Of a stretch of 64,000 bases of DNA, positions 30,830 through 42,700 are shown in pieces. The stretch spans positions 318,375-382,374 of the forward strand of contig CAJNOP010000121.1 of assembly GCA_905250075.1 (NCBI GenBank), written 5' to 3'. Below the pieces are notes generated by a model. That model saw only the letters and a program-made list of their open reading frames with translations, was not told the DNA's origin and made no database searches. The translations under genes were made by a program, and so were the position numbers. This DNA is from Rotaria sp. Silwood1 (Eukaryota > Rotifera > Eurotatoria > Philodinida > Philodinidae). Positions within the stretch are counted from its first letter, which is position 1. Every line of letters starts with the position of its first letter.

Positions 30830-31105
30830 CCTGGTAGACCCTGGTAGACCCTGGTAGACCCTGGTAGACCCTGGTAGACCCTGGTAGACCCTGGTAGACC
30901 CTAGACCCTGGTAGACCCTGGTAGACCCTGGTAGACCCTGGTAGACCCTGGTAGACCCTAGACCCTGGTAGACCCTGGTAGACCCTAGACCCTGGTAGAC
31001 CCTGGTAGACCCTAGACCCTGGTAGACCCTGGTAGACCCTGGTAGACCCTAGACCCTGGTAGACCCTGGTAGACCCTAGACCCTGGTAGACCCTAGACCC
31101 TGGTA
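30826..31105 (-). repeat. Tandem array, right arm of the fold-back
   Basis: Inverse orientation of the left array: CCCTGGTAGA units with scattered CCCTAGA units. About 280 bp, longer than the left array. Confidence 0.9.
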
Positions 31106-34031
31106 GAAACTAGTAGAAAGTGAATTATTTTGTAACTCAGTGTTTTTGAATTATTTTGTAATTCATTTACGTCATGGTCTCTGTTTTTGAAATACTCGAC
31201 TGAATGGTTTTTCTATAAATTCACCAGGATATTTATTTAACAATAAAGCCATTCTTAATTTTTCACGTTCATATAAATATGCTTCGAATGTTGAACAATA
31301 TTTAATAGTATGAATTAACATAGCAAATGGAATATTCTAATTCATATGCGTAGAATGAACACTATTAAATGGTAAATAATATGATTCATAAGATGGTTTG
31401 TGATAAAATTTTGTGGGAATAATTCATCATTTTTATTTTCTATGTATAAATTAAGCAAATTTGTCGAATGACTAACTTCACCTTTTAATTTGATATTTAA
31501 GTCAAATTTACTCTATCGATCAATTTGTTGAAATAAATGTTGAGTAGGCCAGTTTATCGTAATAAATATATCATCAATATATCGCAAAAGAGTTCACCAC
31601 TATTATTGATTTGCATCACGACATGTCATTCAAAAAAGAACATATAACAATTAGCAATTGTTAATGTTAACGGAGAACCCATAACACCACTACGTACTTG
31701 ATGATAACATTTTCCATTATAAGGAAAATAATTATTATGTACCATGAATCGACATAAATGAATAATAGTTTCAATTTTTAAATCATTAATTTTTTTTATG
31801 TTTAAGTAATCGAACAGTTTTTTAATTGATAAAATTCCTTCTGTTTGTGGTATCATCGTATAAAGACTTAAAACATCCATTGTACATAATAAAGTTTCTT
31901 GACGTATATTACATATTGATCATTGATGTAACTGTTTAATAAGTTCAGTTCCAGAAGTAACAGTTGTATTTGATGTCATTTTATTAAATAGTGGTCGAAG
32001 TAATTCATCGAGAACCTTTGATATTTTTATAGTTGGATGTTTGAGATCAGAAATAATTGGACGAAGTGGAGTGCTAGGTTTATGAGCTTTTGGTAAAGAA
32101 TAAAGATGATCTAATCCCATTTCATTTGGTTTAATGCCTGATTGTTGATATTGTTTCTGTGTAATCCATTTAGTCAATCTTAAGTTTAATAGATATTTAT
32201 TTGTACGTTCAATTAAATTTGGTAATGGATTATTTTGATGTAAACATTCATATGCTTCAGTTTTTTTCCATATATTCATCGGATTTTTTGTGATAATCTT
32301 GCAATTTACCTAAATGAAAAACTTTAGATTTATCTGTTTTTTGAAGAACTATACACGTCGAACAAAGCGTATGTTTCAATCGTTTGACCAGTCTACCATA
32401 GTTCTTCGTTTTTTCAGTTATAACTTGACATTTAGTAATTTGATATTGATTCAATTGAATCTTTTCTAATAAACTATCATGTGAAATTATTTCACATCGT
32501 TGTTTATGTTTTCGATTTGTATTACTAATAGATGTATCATGTAGATACTTTAATATAATATCCAATTAGGCTATAAATTGTTCGACTGTTCGGTCGGGGC
32601 TTACCTTTTTTTTTCGAAAAGTCGAGCTTCAATTTTACGTTTTAACATAGTCCACTCAGTTGTACGTCGTCGAGAAGCCGCTTTTGGATCATTATAAATA
32701 AACCGAGGACCTAATTTTAATAATTGATGTTCTTCCTCGGTTAATCTTGCTTGTGCTTCATTAATTATAGTTGGAGCGAGCAATCCTCCCCCAACGATCG
32801 TGTGACAGTCAAGGCAACAATTTCTTCTTGCTCGTTGACGGCGCCCTCAACTCGCTGTTCTTCTAAAAAATAGATCGATTGTTCAGCTTCGAAATTAAAA
32901 CGTTTTTCACGTAATTCATTATAATGTTTAAATGCTATATAACCAGCATCCGATTCAATATCAAATCCTTCGTCAATTTTCTTGTGAAAAACCTTTCATA
33001 ACAAATTTAATTTCATTTTTTAATATTTCTTTTTCACGACTTATTCCTTGTTAATATAAAGACATTGCTTGAATACGATATTCTTTAGTTAATTGACGCA
33101 TTTGATCATATAATATTTAAGCTTCTTCTTTACTTATTATTGATTCATCAATTTTAAATGTCAAATTAACATTTGAAATAAATTTTGGAGGTAAATCATA
33201 TTCTACACGTTTGGTAGCTGTAAGATAATTTTTATTTTTTGTACTTCATTGTTTCATTTTTAGTTTTAACATCAAATGAATATTCCATTGATTTGGAGTA
33301 GCTATTTTCTTTGAAATCTTCTAATGCTTTATATTCTTCTATTTGTACTTGTGCTAATCTAATTTTATTTTCAGCTATGTGTTTTTAACATGTTGTGTAC
33401 AATGTTGAATATATTTTAAAATTGCTGTTTTCAGTCGATCAACTGCATCACGAATTCGACCAGTATTTGCTGCTGATGATGAAATTGTTGCAGTTCTTGA
33501 ATTTATTGCATCAGCTGTAGTTTGAGTCCAATAAGTACTTATTTGAACTTGTCGATTCGTGATTGTAGCACTCGCTTGAGCTATATTACTTGTTAATCAA
33601 TTGAACTTTTTCTTGATAAATCGACTATTTGTTACATCATCACGTTTTTCTTGTGCGTGTAATAACTTCTTTGTCCAATGTTTATCTTGTGTGTCCATTT
33701 TAAAATATGTTTGCCAAACTTGAAGCTCATAACTATTTCGAATCCATTCATCATATATTGGAGCTTTAGCTAATATATAAGCTTGATTACCATGACCACC
33801 AACAATAACTGATGAATTATCTTGCATGTAACGTATTATTCGATTGGATTCTAAATAAATTCGTCGTTTAAGCTTTGTATTATTATTTTTATCACTTATT
33901 CGATTCATTTTGTTTTGTTTCATTTGTTCTTTTTCATTGTGATCAGCAATATCATATTCTGCTATTGATTTTTGTTGTTCAGTTGTTCAGTCGAAGCCGA
34001 CTCTTCGTGACCTGATGAACTTTAATACGCC

Positions 34032-34131
34032 NNNNNNNNNNNNNNNNNNNNNNNNNNNNNNNNNNNNNNNNNNNNNNNNNNNNNNNNNNNNNNNNNNNNN
34101 NNNNNNNNNNNNNNNNNNNNNNNNNNNNNNN
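34032..34131. other. Assembly gap of 100 N
   Basis: Exactly 100 undetermined bases, the usual placeholder for a scaffold join. It cuts the 5' side of the retroelement, so what lies beyond may not be contiguous. Confidence 0.99.
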
Positions 34132-35100
34132 TCTTTTTTGAGTATTAATACGCTTGTAGCGGTTAATATTGAAGTATTTTACTCAATGATAACACAAAGG
34201 TAGAGACAAGGGCCTCACATAACCTTCGAAAAATCATGAAAATTCAGCCAAAAATGATAGTAGAGCCGAAATCGTTTCGAGAAATATTCTGAAAACTTGC
34301 TACAGTCTCGTTTGATCAATGAATCAATATGGGATGTATGCAATACAATTGAAATGTTATTCAATCCGATTTCAGAACTTGTCTGTACGGTAGTTATGTC
34401 TTATTTGATTATGTAAATAGGAATCTGTCTAGCATTTAGTTAGGAACAGAAATGATCGAATGAAATTAAATCCCAAAGTGTTTAAAATATCTTTGGAATG
34501 TGTGATAGTCTTCGTGTGACTGCTTTTGTTGAGTATACCATCGGAGAAAATAGAGTTTATTAGTTTCACATAAACTCAATAATACTAATTTAAGAATGGC
34601 TCTCGAAATGATTTTCAAATTAGAATACAAATTATGAATAAGTTTAATTATGTTTGATATTGGATAGAAGACACTGAAAATATATTAGAAAAAACTCTTC
34701 ACATAATCGAATTATTTTATACTGATTCGTCTAAAAGAACTATCGTCATCTGTTGAAAAAATCGGAGAAATCAGTCATGATCGTAACCAGCTAAAATGAT
34801 CTTAGACAGATGTTGAATATCTGTCGTGGTCAATTGTGAGGTACATTAAAAAAGAGTTACGGTCTTTTAAGCAACTCGCATCAGATACTGATAGTTAGCC
34901 GAAAATCATATTGAATACTTGAAAGATCTTATTTACATAATGCGCAATGAGCGATTTCCTCACATATGAATCATCATGTATCTGTTGTTGATGAATGTTT
35001 CACGATTGCAGACAAAGATGCGAAACGTCCACTTTTATTGTGTATAATAGAACGAAATAGTTATATGCTTTTTTTCTTTAAAGAACTTGTTGAGTGAAAC
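34132..35100. other. Upstream region of the nucleoredoxin-like gene
   Basis: No coding exon seen in about 970 bases. It should contain the promoter of the plus-strand gene that starts at 35101. Confidence 0.5.
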
Positions 35101-37011
35101 ATGACAGCAACATTGAATGAATTACTTGGCGAGCGATTACTCCAACACAACGAACCAAAAGAAGTACCGACCAGTCAACTCGATGGCAAAACTGTCGTAC
35201 TCTATTTCTCGTGAGTTCATTATTATTCGTAAATCAATTATCATATCGATTTTATTCCAGGGCCTGGTGGTGTCCATGTTGTTGCAAATTTACACCGAAA
35301 CTGGCAGAAATCTTTAAAAAACTTCAGAACGATGTATCAGACAAATTGGACGTAGTCTTTATTTCTGACGATAAAAATGAAGATGAATTTTGTGAATACT
35401 TCAAAGCAATGCCATGGAAAGCAATGCCTTACTTGGGTGCGTGTGTAATATCTCGAAGTGGAAAGATCAGGAAAATAGCACTCTCGTGATATCACATTGA
35501 CTTCTGTGTATTTTTATCCTTCATGTTTCCTTTCACAGAGCAGACTGAATAGAAACGCAACAGGAAAGTCTTTTCTAAAGGTAGTATAATCATTCTGCAT
35601 ATATATTGTCTCTAAGAAATCAACACTCTTGCAAACTTGTTTATCGGTAAAAAGCCATGAATGACCTCATCTACTACTAGAACAAAAGAAAATGTCATAT
35701 ATAATTTTTTTTAAATATAGAACAAGCCTATTAGACAGAACATGTTTTTATAGTGTATTCAACAGAAATCAAGTGAGTGTTTATATATTGTTCGAGAAAA
35801 ATCTATCTTATCTGATGAGGAACAGTCGATACTTTTGTTCGTGTTGATTTTCAAATTCTATTTCAAGATACAGACTATTAAAAACGATATAACAATGAAA
35901 GCTAGAATAGGCCTAATTGTAATAGAAGAACACTTGTTTTTTTAGAAAGAATTCCGTTCTTTAGGTCGCGATTGGTATATAAAATTATGTGAGAAATTCA
36001 ACATCAGAGGCATTCCATCGATAATCGTTCTGTCTCCATCATGTGATGTTCTCACTTCGGTTGGTTATGAAGAAGTACGCTCGGTAGGCATCGAAGCATT
36101 ACACTTGTGGTGTCAAGGCAAGTCTCTTTTCTGGGAAAAGTCACCACATGATGGTGAACCTGTCTGGGATGACATCGATTGCACTTATTGTCATATGCGT
36201 CCCTTGGTTGGTTCACGTTGTGGTTGTACTCGTGAAGAATGTTATTTTAATCTGTGTGAGACATGCATTTCGAAGAATGCACACGATCATCCTCTTGTCA
36301 AATATCTCTTTCCCAAACAGATATATTCATTGGAACAACTGTTTGCATCAGTGCCGTATTTACTTAGCTCCAATAAAGGAGACCGATTAGAAACAAAGAT
36401 ATTGTGGAAAGATGGTGTGAAAAGTTTTGGACTATACTTTTCAGCTCACTGGTGCCCACCTTGCCGTGAATTTACACCTAAATTGGCTCAGGCCTACAAA
36501 GAAGCTCAAGCGAGCGCTCATCCGTTTGAAATAGTGTTTATCTCATGTGATCGAGATGAAACATCATTTGATGAGTATCGTGCTGAGATGCCTTGGCCTG
36601 CTGCTCCTTTCAACTCAACAGCTGTACTCGACGCTTACTTTGATTGCAGAGGCGAGTGAACATTTTCATTTTTATTTTCATTGAATCTTGCCTCTTTTAG
36701 GCATTCCATCACTCATAGTTGTCTCGATTGATGGAAACATTTTGACTCGTAATGGTGACGCTTCAGTGTCGCGTAAAGGAGTTGAAGCTCTACAGACATG
36801 GGCCAATGGTAAAGTATTACCTCGTCCGTCGGTAGACGAGTTTGAATGGTTCTGTATTTCATGCGATGGATGCGGCATGGATCCGATCATTGGTCAACGG
36901 TATAATTGTTCAACATGTGGTAACTATGATCTCTGTTCGACTTGTGAAAAGAAAGGACATGAACATCTGCTCGAACTCATTCCACAACCGAACGTCGATG
37001 AGAATGATTGA
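35101..37011 (+). CDS. Nucleoredoxin-like protein with two thioredoxin folds and ZZ fingers
   Basis: Exons 35101-35210, 35261-35436, 35965-36651 and 36701-37011 join in frame to 427 residues. Domain 1 carries [19 protein letters not shown], a thioredoxin-type active site reading WCPCC where WCPPC is usual, then the second half [19 protein letters not shown] with its cis-proline. A ZZ-like zinc finger follows ([31 protein letters not shown]). Domain 2 has [17 protein letters not shown] and [11 protein letters not shown] second ZZ-type finger ends the protein ([32 protein letters not shown]). Such proteins are likely cytosolic or nuclear redox proteins; the zinc fingers suggest protein binding. 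Intron 2 is 528 bp. Intron 3 (49 bp) seems to start with GC (AGAG, then GCGAGT). Confidence 0.9.
36652..36700 (+). other. Likely GC-AG intron
   Basis: Only a GC donor (exon end AGAG, intron start GCGAGT) paired with the acceptor CTCTTTTAG keeps the frame and restores the conserved RGIPSLI motif. The nearby GT at 36656 gives the wrong frame. Confidence 0.75.
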
Positions 37012-38097
37012 AATCGCAATCACATATAAAAAACAAGGAAATCGAACTTCATATAATTAATTTGTGCTGTATCGAGTGTGTAGTTTCAGTATCATAGTAA
37101 TAATAGAATTCATCGTGTGCAGAAATTTTTTTCCAACGTTATATTGATTACGATTCGTAATGATTCAACAAAGAAAAGAAAATGTTGTTTTCTATCATTC
37201 ATGTCATTTTCTTATTTCGTTTATGAATGGTTTCTTGCGAACGGATTTTGTATTCGCCAGGGTGTGGGTGTGGGTGGGTATGCAAACGAAAGCATATCAT
37301 CTACAGACACATCCTTCTCTATTCATCTCACCTTATTTGTATATTTGATTTTTCTTATTTTACATTTCTTCGTGCAGATCATGCATCACAATTAAAAAAT
37401 TGTCAACTACTATATAAATAGATCAGTATATGAGAGGCTCTGCGTCCTATGATACATTAGACTGTTTTTTTTTCATAACAAATTGAGTCTAGATAAGTAT
37501 GTTAGCTAATCAAAATAAGTAAAATTATAAATAATTTGAAACATTCATTGGGTATCTTCCATTACGCTCTTCTATATTATTGTCAGTGACGAAATACGAT
37601 TGACTAAAGATACAATTCATAAATGGATGAGATAGTTTAAGTGATTCGTCATGCATCTACGAATATTCGTGTACTCAACATTGAAAGTGATCACGAAAAA
37701 TCTCGATCCATCTCGTATAGTTATGATGGATCTATAAAGAATAACTGCTTCTGTTAAAACATAGAAATTTTTCATATTGCATTTCGTTTTACTATTATTT
37801 TCATTGTACCAACAAAATCATTGAGTGATGCAGAACATTGTCGGGAAAATTTTTAGACTTGGATGATCAAACATCCACATTGCATGTATAAGTTTTCTCA
37901 TATCGAATCAGAGAATTAATAATCTTCTTTGAAACTTTAAGACAACAGAAAAATTTGATATTTTCAAAGTCCTTAATTGTGATTAGTTGAATTTGGAGTC
38001 TTTCTCACATGTTTACAATATCATGAGGTAAGAAAAATTGACGACAGCAGTATCCGATCGAGCATAGACAAATATAAACTACATAAGCACAAAGATA
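37012..38097. other. Intergenic with a short TGTGGG tract
   Basis: Downstream of the nucleoredoxin-like gene. A G-rich run at 37259-37281 (agggtgtgggtgtgggtggg) contains TGTGGG units; a weak C-rich partner (acagacacatcc, catctcacc) follows at 37305-37332. No gene found. Confidence 0.5.
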
Positions 38098-39065
38098 CAG
38101 GGTGTCTCATAAGTTGTGGCAGATTTTTTTAAATCTAATTTTTGATGATAATGAATACAAATCAAACTCAAACTTACACGTATCATACAACTTAACATGT
38201 ACTTTTATTTCATATATTTTATTTGAATTTAATCATTGGATATACAAAAAAATAAAGAAATTGGTACATGTGCAAAATAAGCACACCATCAATGTGTTAC
38301 AATATATATACCCCGACAAAAGTTTCACTCTGTATTTCTCATATATTGTCACTATAAAAATAAGTTATTTTAAAACTAATTACATAGTCTGAAAGCTCGC
38401 GGAGTTTTCTATCATTCTGTAGAATTAGGTTTTAGTTTTGACCTTTTCATTACCAAAATAAATTGAAGACAACGAAGGCACCCTCATGTCCAGATTCCCA
38501 GACTTGATCTTTCCTTCGTCATCAAAACTAGTTTTAAAAATTTTTCATCCGTATAGAATGATCTGTATGAAAAAGTAACTATAGATTCTGATAGAGCTTA
38601 AAATTCTCTATCACCCTGTCTATTTACTTATTTTCTTGCGTTTATAGATTGAAATAAAATTGAATACAATGAATATACTCCGAATCGACTAGCCCAAAAA
38701 ATTTGCATTTTTTTTCGCTACTTAAATTTAAGACACTGTATTAATACATAATATCATAGAGCATTTCAAGTGCTATCAGAATGTGTGATTTCTTTGGTAA
38801 AAACTTACTCCCATAGGAATAGTAATTGGAGAAAAAACTAACAAAGTAGCGAAAAAATGCAGACTTTTGATATTTGTCAATGGAGGGTATGTTCATTGAA
38901 TTTGTTTATTTTCTTGTATATTCAATGATCTAATCCAAATAAAATATATGAAATAAAAGTACATGCTAAGCCGTGTCATATGTATAAGTTTGAGTTTAAT
39001 TTGTATTCATTATCATCAAAAATTAGATTTAAAAAAATCTGCCACAACTTATGAGACACCCTGTA
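38096..39065. mobile_element. Mariner-like MITE, 966 bp
   Basis: The ends read CAGGGTGTCTCATAAGTTGT from 38098 and, inverted, from 39063. The inverted repeats run for about 170 bp with few differences (for example both contain GTTGTGGCAGATTTTTTTAA). TA dinucleotides flank the element (38096-38097, 39064-39065), as expected for Tc1/mariner insertion. CAGGGTGTC-type ends are common in this superfamily. No transposase frame is present between the arms, so it is non-autonomous. It ends 106 bp beyond the stop of the HIT gene. Confidence 0.88.
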
Positions 39066-39170
39066 TCTTGATTCAACATAAAGTTTCACACATCTTTTTA
39101 CTTAGAGTCGTAACAACGAATCATGAATAGTTTTTGCCGTACGCTCTCAATCACGCAGAGAAGTCGATCA

Positions 39171-39729
39171 TTATTTTTGCATTGATCGTGGCAAATTCTT
39201 CAGAATATTACTCAGTGAAACACTTCGTTTAGACTTACAGTCAAATTTTAAATGATCTCGAGCATTTAGATAAGGTTTTTGAATAGCATGTAAATGAAGA
39301 TGATCGATTGAATTGTAGGGCGGAAGATGGAAGCACAAAACAAATATTGAATCATTGCTTTCACTGAAATTTTGCGAGTACAGGCGAAGTTGTTCGATGG
39401 CAACCTGTGTATACAATGATGTGAAAACAATATCATGAAAACAAAATTACAAGTTATACTGAGTGCATATGCTCCAACAATGGTTGATGAGCATCGTTTA
39501 ATTTTGAAACATCTTTTATGTGTTCTATTGGTACGACGAGTAAATGTAGACGTGCAGCAGGTGTCCTTGGCGTGAACACGACACAATGGTCATCTTTATG
39601 TAAGAGTCTATTGGATAATGATTGTCCTCGAGCGATGTGACAGAAAAGGCAATCAATTACTTGTCTTGTTGCTCTATCGTAGACCACACCTTTTTTTGTG
39701 ATCTTATTCGTAGGTTGTGTTGTTATCAT
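39171..39729 (-). CDS. HIT-family nucleotide hydrolase, two exons
   Basis: Exons 39460-39729 and 39171-39404 (GTATAA donor, TACACAG acceptor, phase 0) give 167 residues. The N-terminal half has CLFCHIARGQS (the CxxC-like pair of HINT-type proteins), FTPRTPAARLHLLVVPIEHI and HQPLLEHMHS. The second exon starts VAIEQLRLYSQNF and contains YNSIDHLHLHAIQKPY with the histidine triad HLHLHAI. HIT enzymes hydrolyse nucleotide phosphoramidates or related AMP conjugates through the middle histidine; the arrangement resembles the HINT3-like branch. The substrate is unknown. The tail (KRSVSLSNILKNL) is longer than the core domain. Confidence 0.88.
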
Positions 39730-42700
39730 ATCTGTCCACCAGGAAACTATTTCACCGAGTTCTCAGTACACACAATGAATAAAAGAATCTTAAAAAATAG
39801 AGAAAACGTCACATCGGTCAAAGACTCATTCATGAAAATGTTCAAGAGATCATGATGCATTCTTCTTGCACTTGAAAGAGTGTTTGAATGGGAGATTTTA
39901 TTTTCAATCGTATACAAATGACTGGCGCATGAGCAATACTCATCGCATTATGTGTGAACAATGGCCTGTCAATAAAAATTAACAAGGTGCACAATCGATT
40001 GAAACGTTTGAAATTGGACACTGATCTAACACAAGGTCTGTAAACAAGTGAGATCAATCGATAACCTATGAAAGATAAAATAACCAATAAAAACCGAGAT
40101 TGCCACATATACTTTTCAGCTTGTATATTCTAATTAAACTATAAAAGAATATATTTAAACACGTTGTACGTCATTTTTTATAAAGCATCTTACTAGTATA
40201 TAATGCAGCTTTTTTCTCACAAAATTCCCAGTTGTATCTGTTTACTCTGCCCCAACTTTTATCGAAGTACGAAGCTCTAGATATTGAATTAAGAGCATAG
40301 AGATAATAATAAAGATATACAAAGTAGGTACTCTGTAATGGAACACTTTTGACAACTAACATGTTTCTGTGAGTCCATGTATTGTTTTGTTTCATCTATT
40401 AAATAATTATGCATATGTTACCAGCGGATATCTAAAAAACAATACCACGAAAAATTATCTCTTTTTACTATCATTCGTTTTCTTTTCGCACCCTACTCTC
40501 AACTCCATGCACATTTTTATCTCTGATGTTATTCGAAAGCAGATGAGACCATGTGTCTTCGTACTTAATTTGTAACAAAATAGACAGTCAGTGACCATTT
40601 GGACTCTATAAGCCTAACCTTATTCAAGTGATTATTTCTTTTTTTGATCATGAATGAAAGTTTTCTGATATCTATGTATGAAACAATTTTAGTTGCTAAG
40701 TAGCATGGTTCACATAAAAATGCCGTTAACTTCAATAAAAATCGGCAGAGTAGAAGATGCATTTCTAGTCGTAATGAACAACATGAACAATGTGATTCTT
40801 TGTGTGACTGTTATGCTCAGCTCGTTCTAACCGTGTCGGATGACAGTTTTTCCTAATCGATAGATCCTGGACGTGAACTCACTAAGTAACTAGTATGATC
40901 TACGAAAATGATAACTTTGATAGACTAATTTTTATGTATTTTAATCACAAACAAGGTATGTATGATACTAAATTATCAAGCTCTTAAAGCAGTCAAAATT
41001 GTTATTATTATAGAAATACGAAGTCTATCAATGAAGCTATTCCAAAGAACTTGCTAATCATTACATTAAGAACTGTATTTTTAGTACGATTTGAAAGTTC
41101 AATACACGCAGCGATGTCTTTGAAAAGATCGGGTGGGTACCGAAGTTTCATAATACGTATATGTTTTTGTGAATTTTATTTTCTACTTCTGTTGCTTCAA
41201 GAAAGACTTTGTAATGAATTAGATATGTTCTGTTAGTTTTCTTATAAAAATTTATGTCGTAGTACATATTTATTATTATGGGTATTTTAAACTGGATGCA
41301 TTGACAGACATCGAAAGAAGCTATGATTGTTGAAGTACACAATCTACTGAATCAATTTTACATATATTCTATCTATTATGGGGAACAAACTAATTGATAT
41401 TGTTCAATGATCTAAACTAAAAACGGATAACTGTTAAACATTATTTCTAGAATACAAAATATTTTACTTTATTTTAAAAATCTATTTTCGTTGAGTCGAT
41501 AAAAAAAAAGTATCATAAGAATAAAAGTTTGACTATTAAGAAATAGAAACTTTATTTAAAATTGAAAATACAAACGTGTGTCAAATAAATAGTCAGAAAA
41601 ATTGATTCATCAATTTATCTGTATTGTTTTTTATTGAATCATTACTTCTTTCTTTCGTCATACTAAAATATATCTTACTGCACACAATTCGCATAAAGTT
41701 CATATTTAGAATAAATCTAGTTAGACAGTGTATATTTGAATTTCATATTTCAAGACGGTACACTAAACCTTTTCTATTTAAACTCATAAAAAAAAATCTT
41801 TTTTTACTTACAATATGAAGGATGTTGAATATTTGACTCTGTCTGTAAGAGAAATTTGTTTATGAGTTAAGAAATCAGATGTAACAATATACACTGCAGC
41901 ATATCTGTGATGATCCATGTTTTTATATGAAAGAACGCTGATATCTTACATTTGAATGGGAGTCCAAACAGCATTATATTAAAACAAAACTATCTATCAC
42001 AAATATGATGCGATAAAATGCGTTGTAACTGGGGAGTGATGCATTTAAATATCAAAATAACGTTTTGTTCTCGAAAATCAAAAGGTTAAGGCATTGGTTG
42101 ATAACAATTTTTTTTAATGATAAGTCGTCCACCATGATATAACATTTTTTTTCGAGTATATCTATAATAGCCATAGCTTTGTCACCCGTTTCAAAGCATC
42201 TTTAGTTCACTTATAAATGATGATTGTCTCTAGCAAGCAGATTCGTTTGATATAATCAAGAGAAATGAAAATGTATGCTTCGCTCACATGTGACACAATG
42301 ATAATATCTTCAAAACAGAGTTATAGAAACTTACAACGAGCGATAAGAAACATAAAATGATTCTGTGTTGTATGCGCATGAGACAGTCATAGTTTGTCTT
42401 ATGTCACTTCTGCTTCACCTTCGACACTCATGAGGTGTACAAAAGATGTACTTTCACATGGCAATATATGATACGACAACATGAAAGACAATAGATTTAA
42501 TCGCAAAAGAAACAAACTCTCAAATGATACTTAAGTAATTTTAAAAATGAAACAATCTTATATGGACAATAAAAACGCATGGCATATTATCAATGTTGTC
42601 ATCCATGAAACAAAGAAATAATAAAAATAAAACTTTTCACACTAAAAATGTCAACATCAAGGAAAATTGATTGATATCAAGCAGAACTATGTATATGATA

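Larger units (their letters stand above)
30443..31189. mobile_element. 731-bp fold-back element with repeat-filled arms
   Basis: The element (30451-31181) is flanked by the exact 8-bp duplication TGTTTTTG (30443-30450, 31182-31189). From 30457 and 31175 inward, about 75 bp match as inverted repeats with only a few differences (ATGACGTAAATGAATTAC...). Each arm then becomes a tandem array of GGGTCTACCA and GGGTCTA units: about 195 bp on the left and about 280 bp, inverted, on the right. The centre is a 40-bp tandem unit (see its own entry). Inside the outer arms GAATTACAAAATAATTC occurs twice and is itself a small palindrome. Removing the element plus one TSD makes the host retroelement frame read RVFQKHNLIQPLS, which proves insertion. 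The last six bases differ between ends, so superfamily is uncertain; an 8-bp TSD fits hAT-like elements. Confidence 0.88.
30172..34031 (-). mobile_element. Athena-type Penelope-like retroelement, defective
   Basis: Minus-strand remains run from the assembly gap to about 30172. An upstream region (33923-33597, then broken) contains IIRYMQDNSSVIVGGHGNQA. Next comes a block with LLAPTIINEAQARL and LLKLGPRFIYNDPKAA (32783-32601). The reverse transcriptase follows: SLPKAHKPSTPLRPIISD, then MDVLSLYTMIPQTEGI, GVMGSPLTLTIANCYM and, in another frame near 31590, the catalytic YIDDIFITINW. The connector (LHALWKKYFMG, IKPVVGTRNVKNLQQQLI) ends with a stop at 30175, with no GIY-YIG endonuclease after it. 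Lacking the endonuclease is the mark of Athena elements known at bdelloid telomeres. Stops and frameshifts make this copy inactive. A fold-back element interrupts it at 30451-31181. Confidence 0.88.

Noticed and set aside
30532-31105. CRISPR-like array
   Set aside because: Units are contiguous 7- and 10-bp repeats without spacers, and the context is eukaryotic.
39842-40108. Open frame upstream of the HIT gene on the minus strand
   Set aside because: No domain, and no splice link to the HIT start; composition looks accidental.
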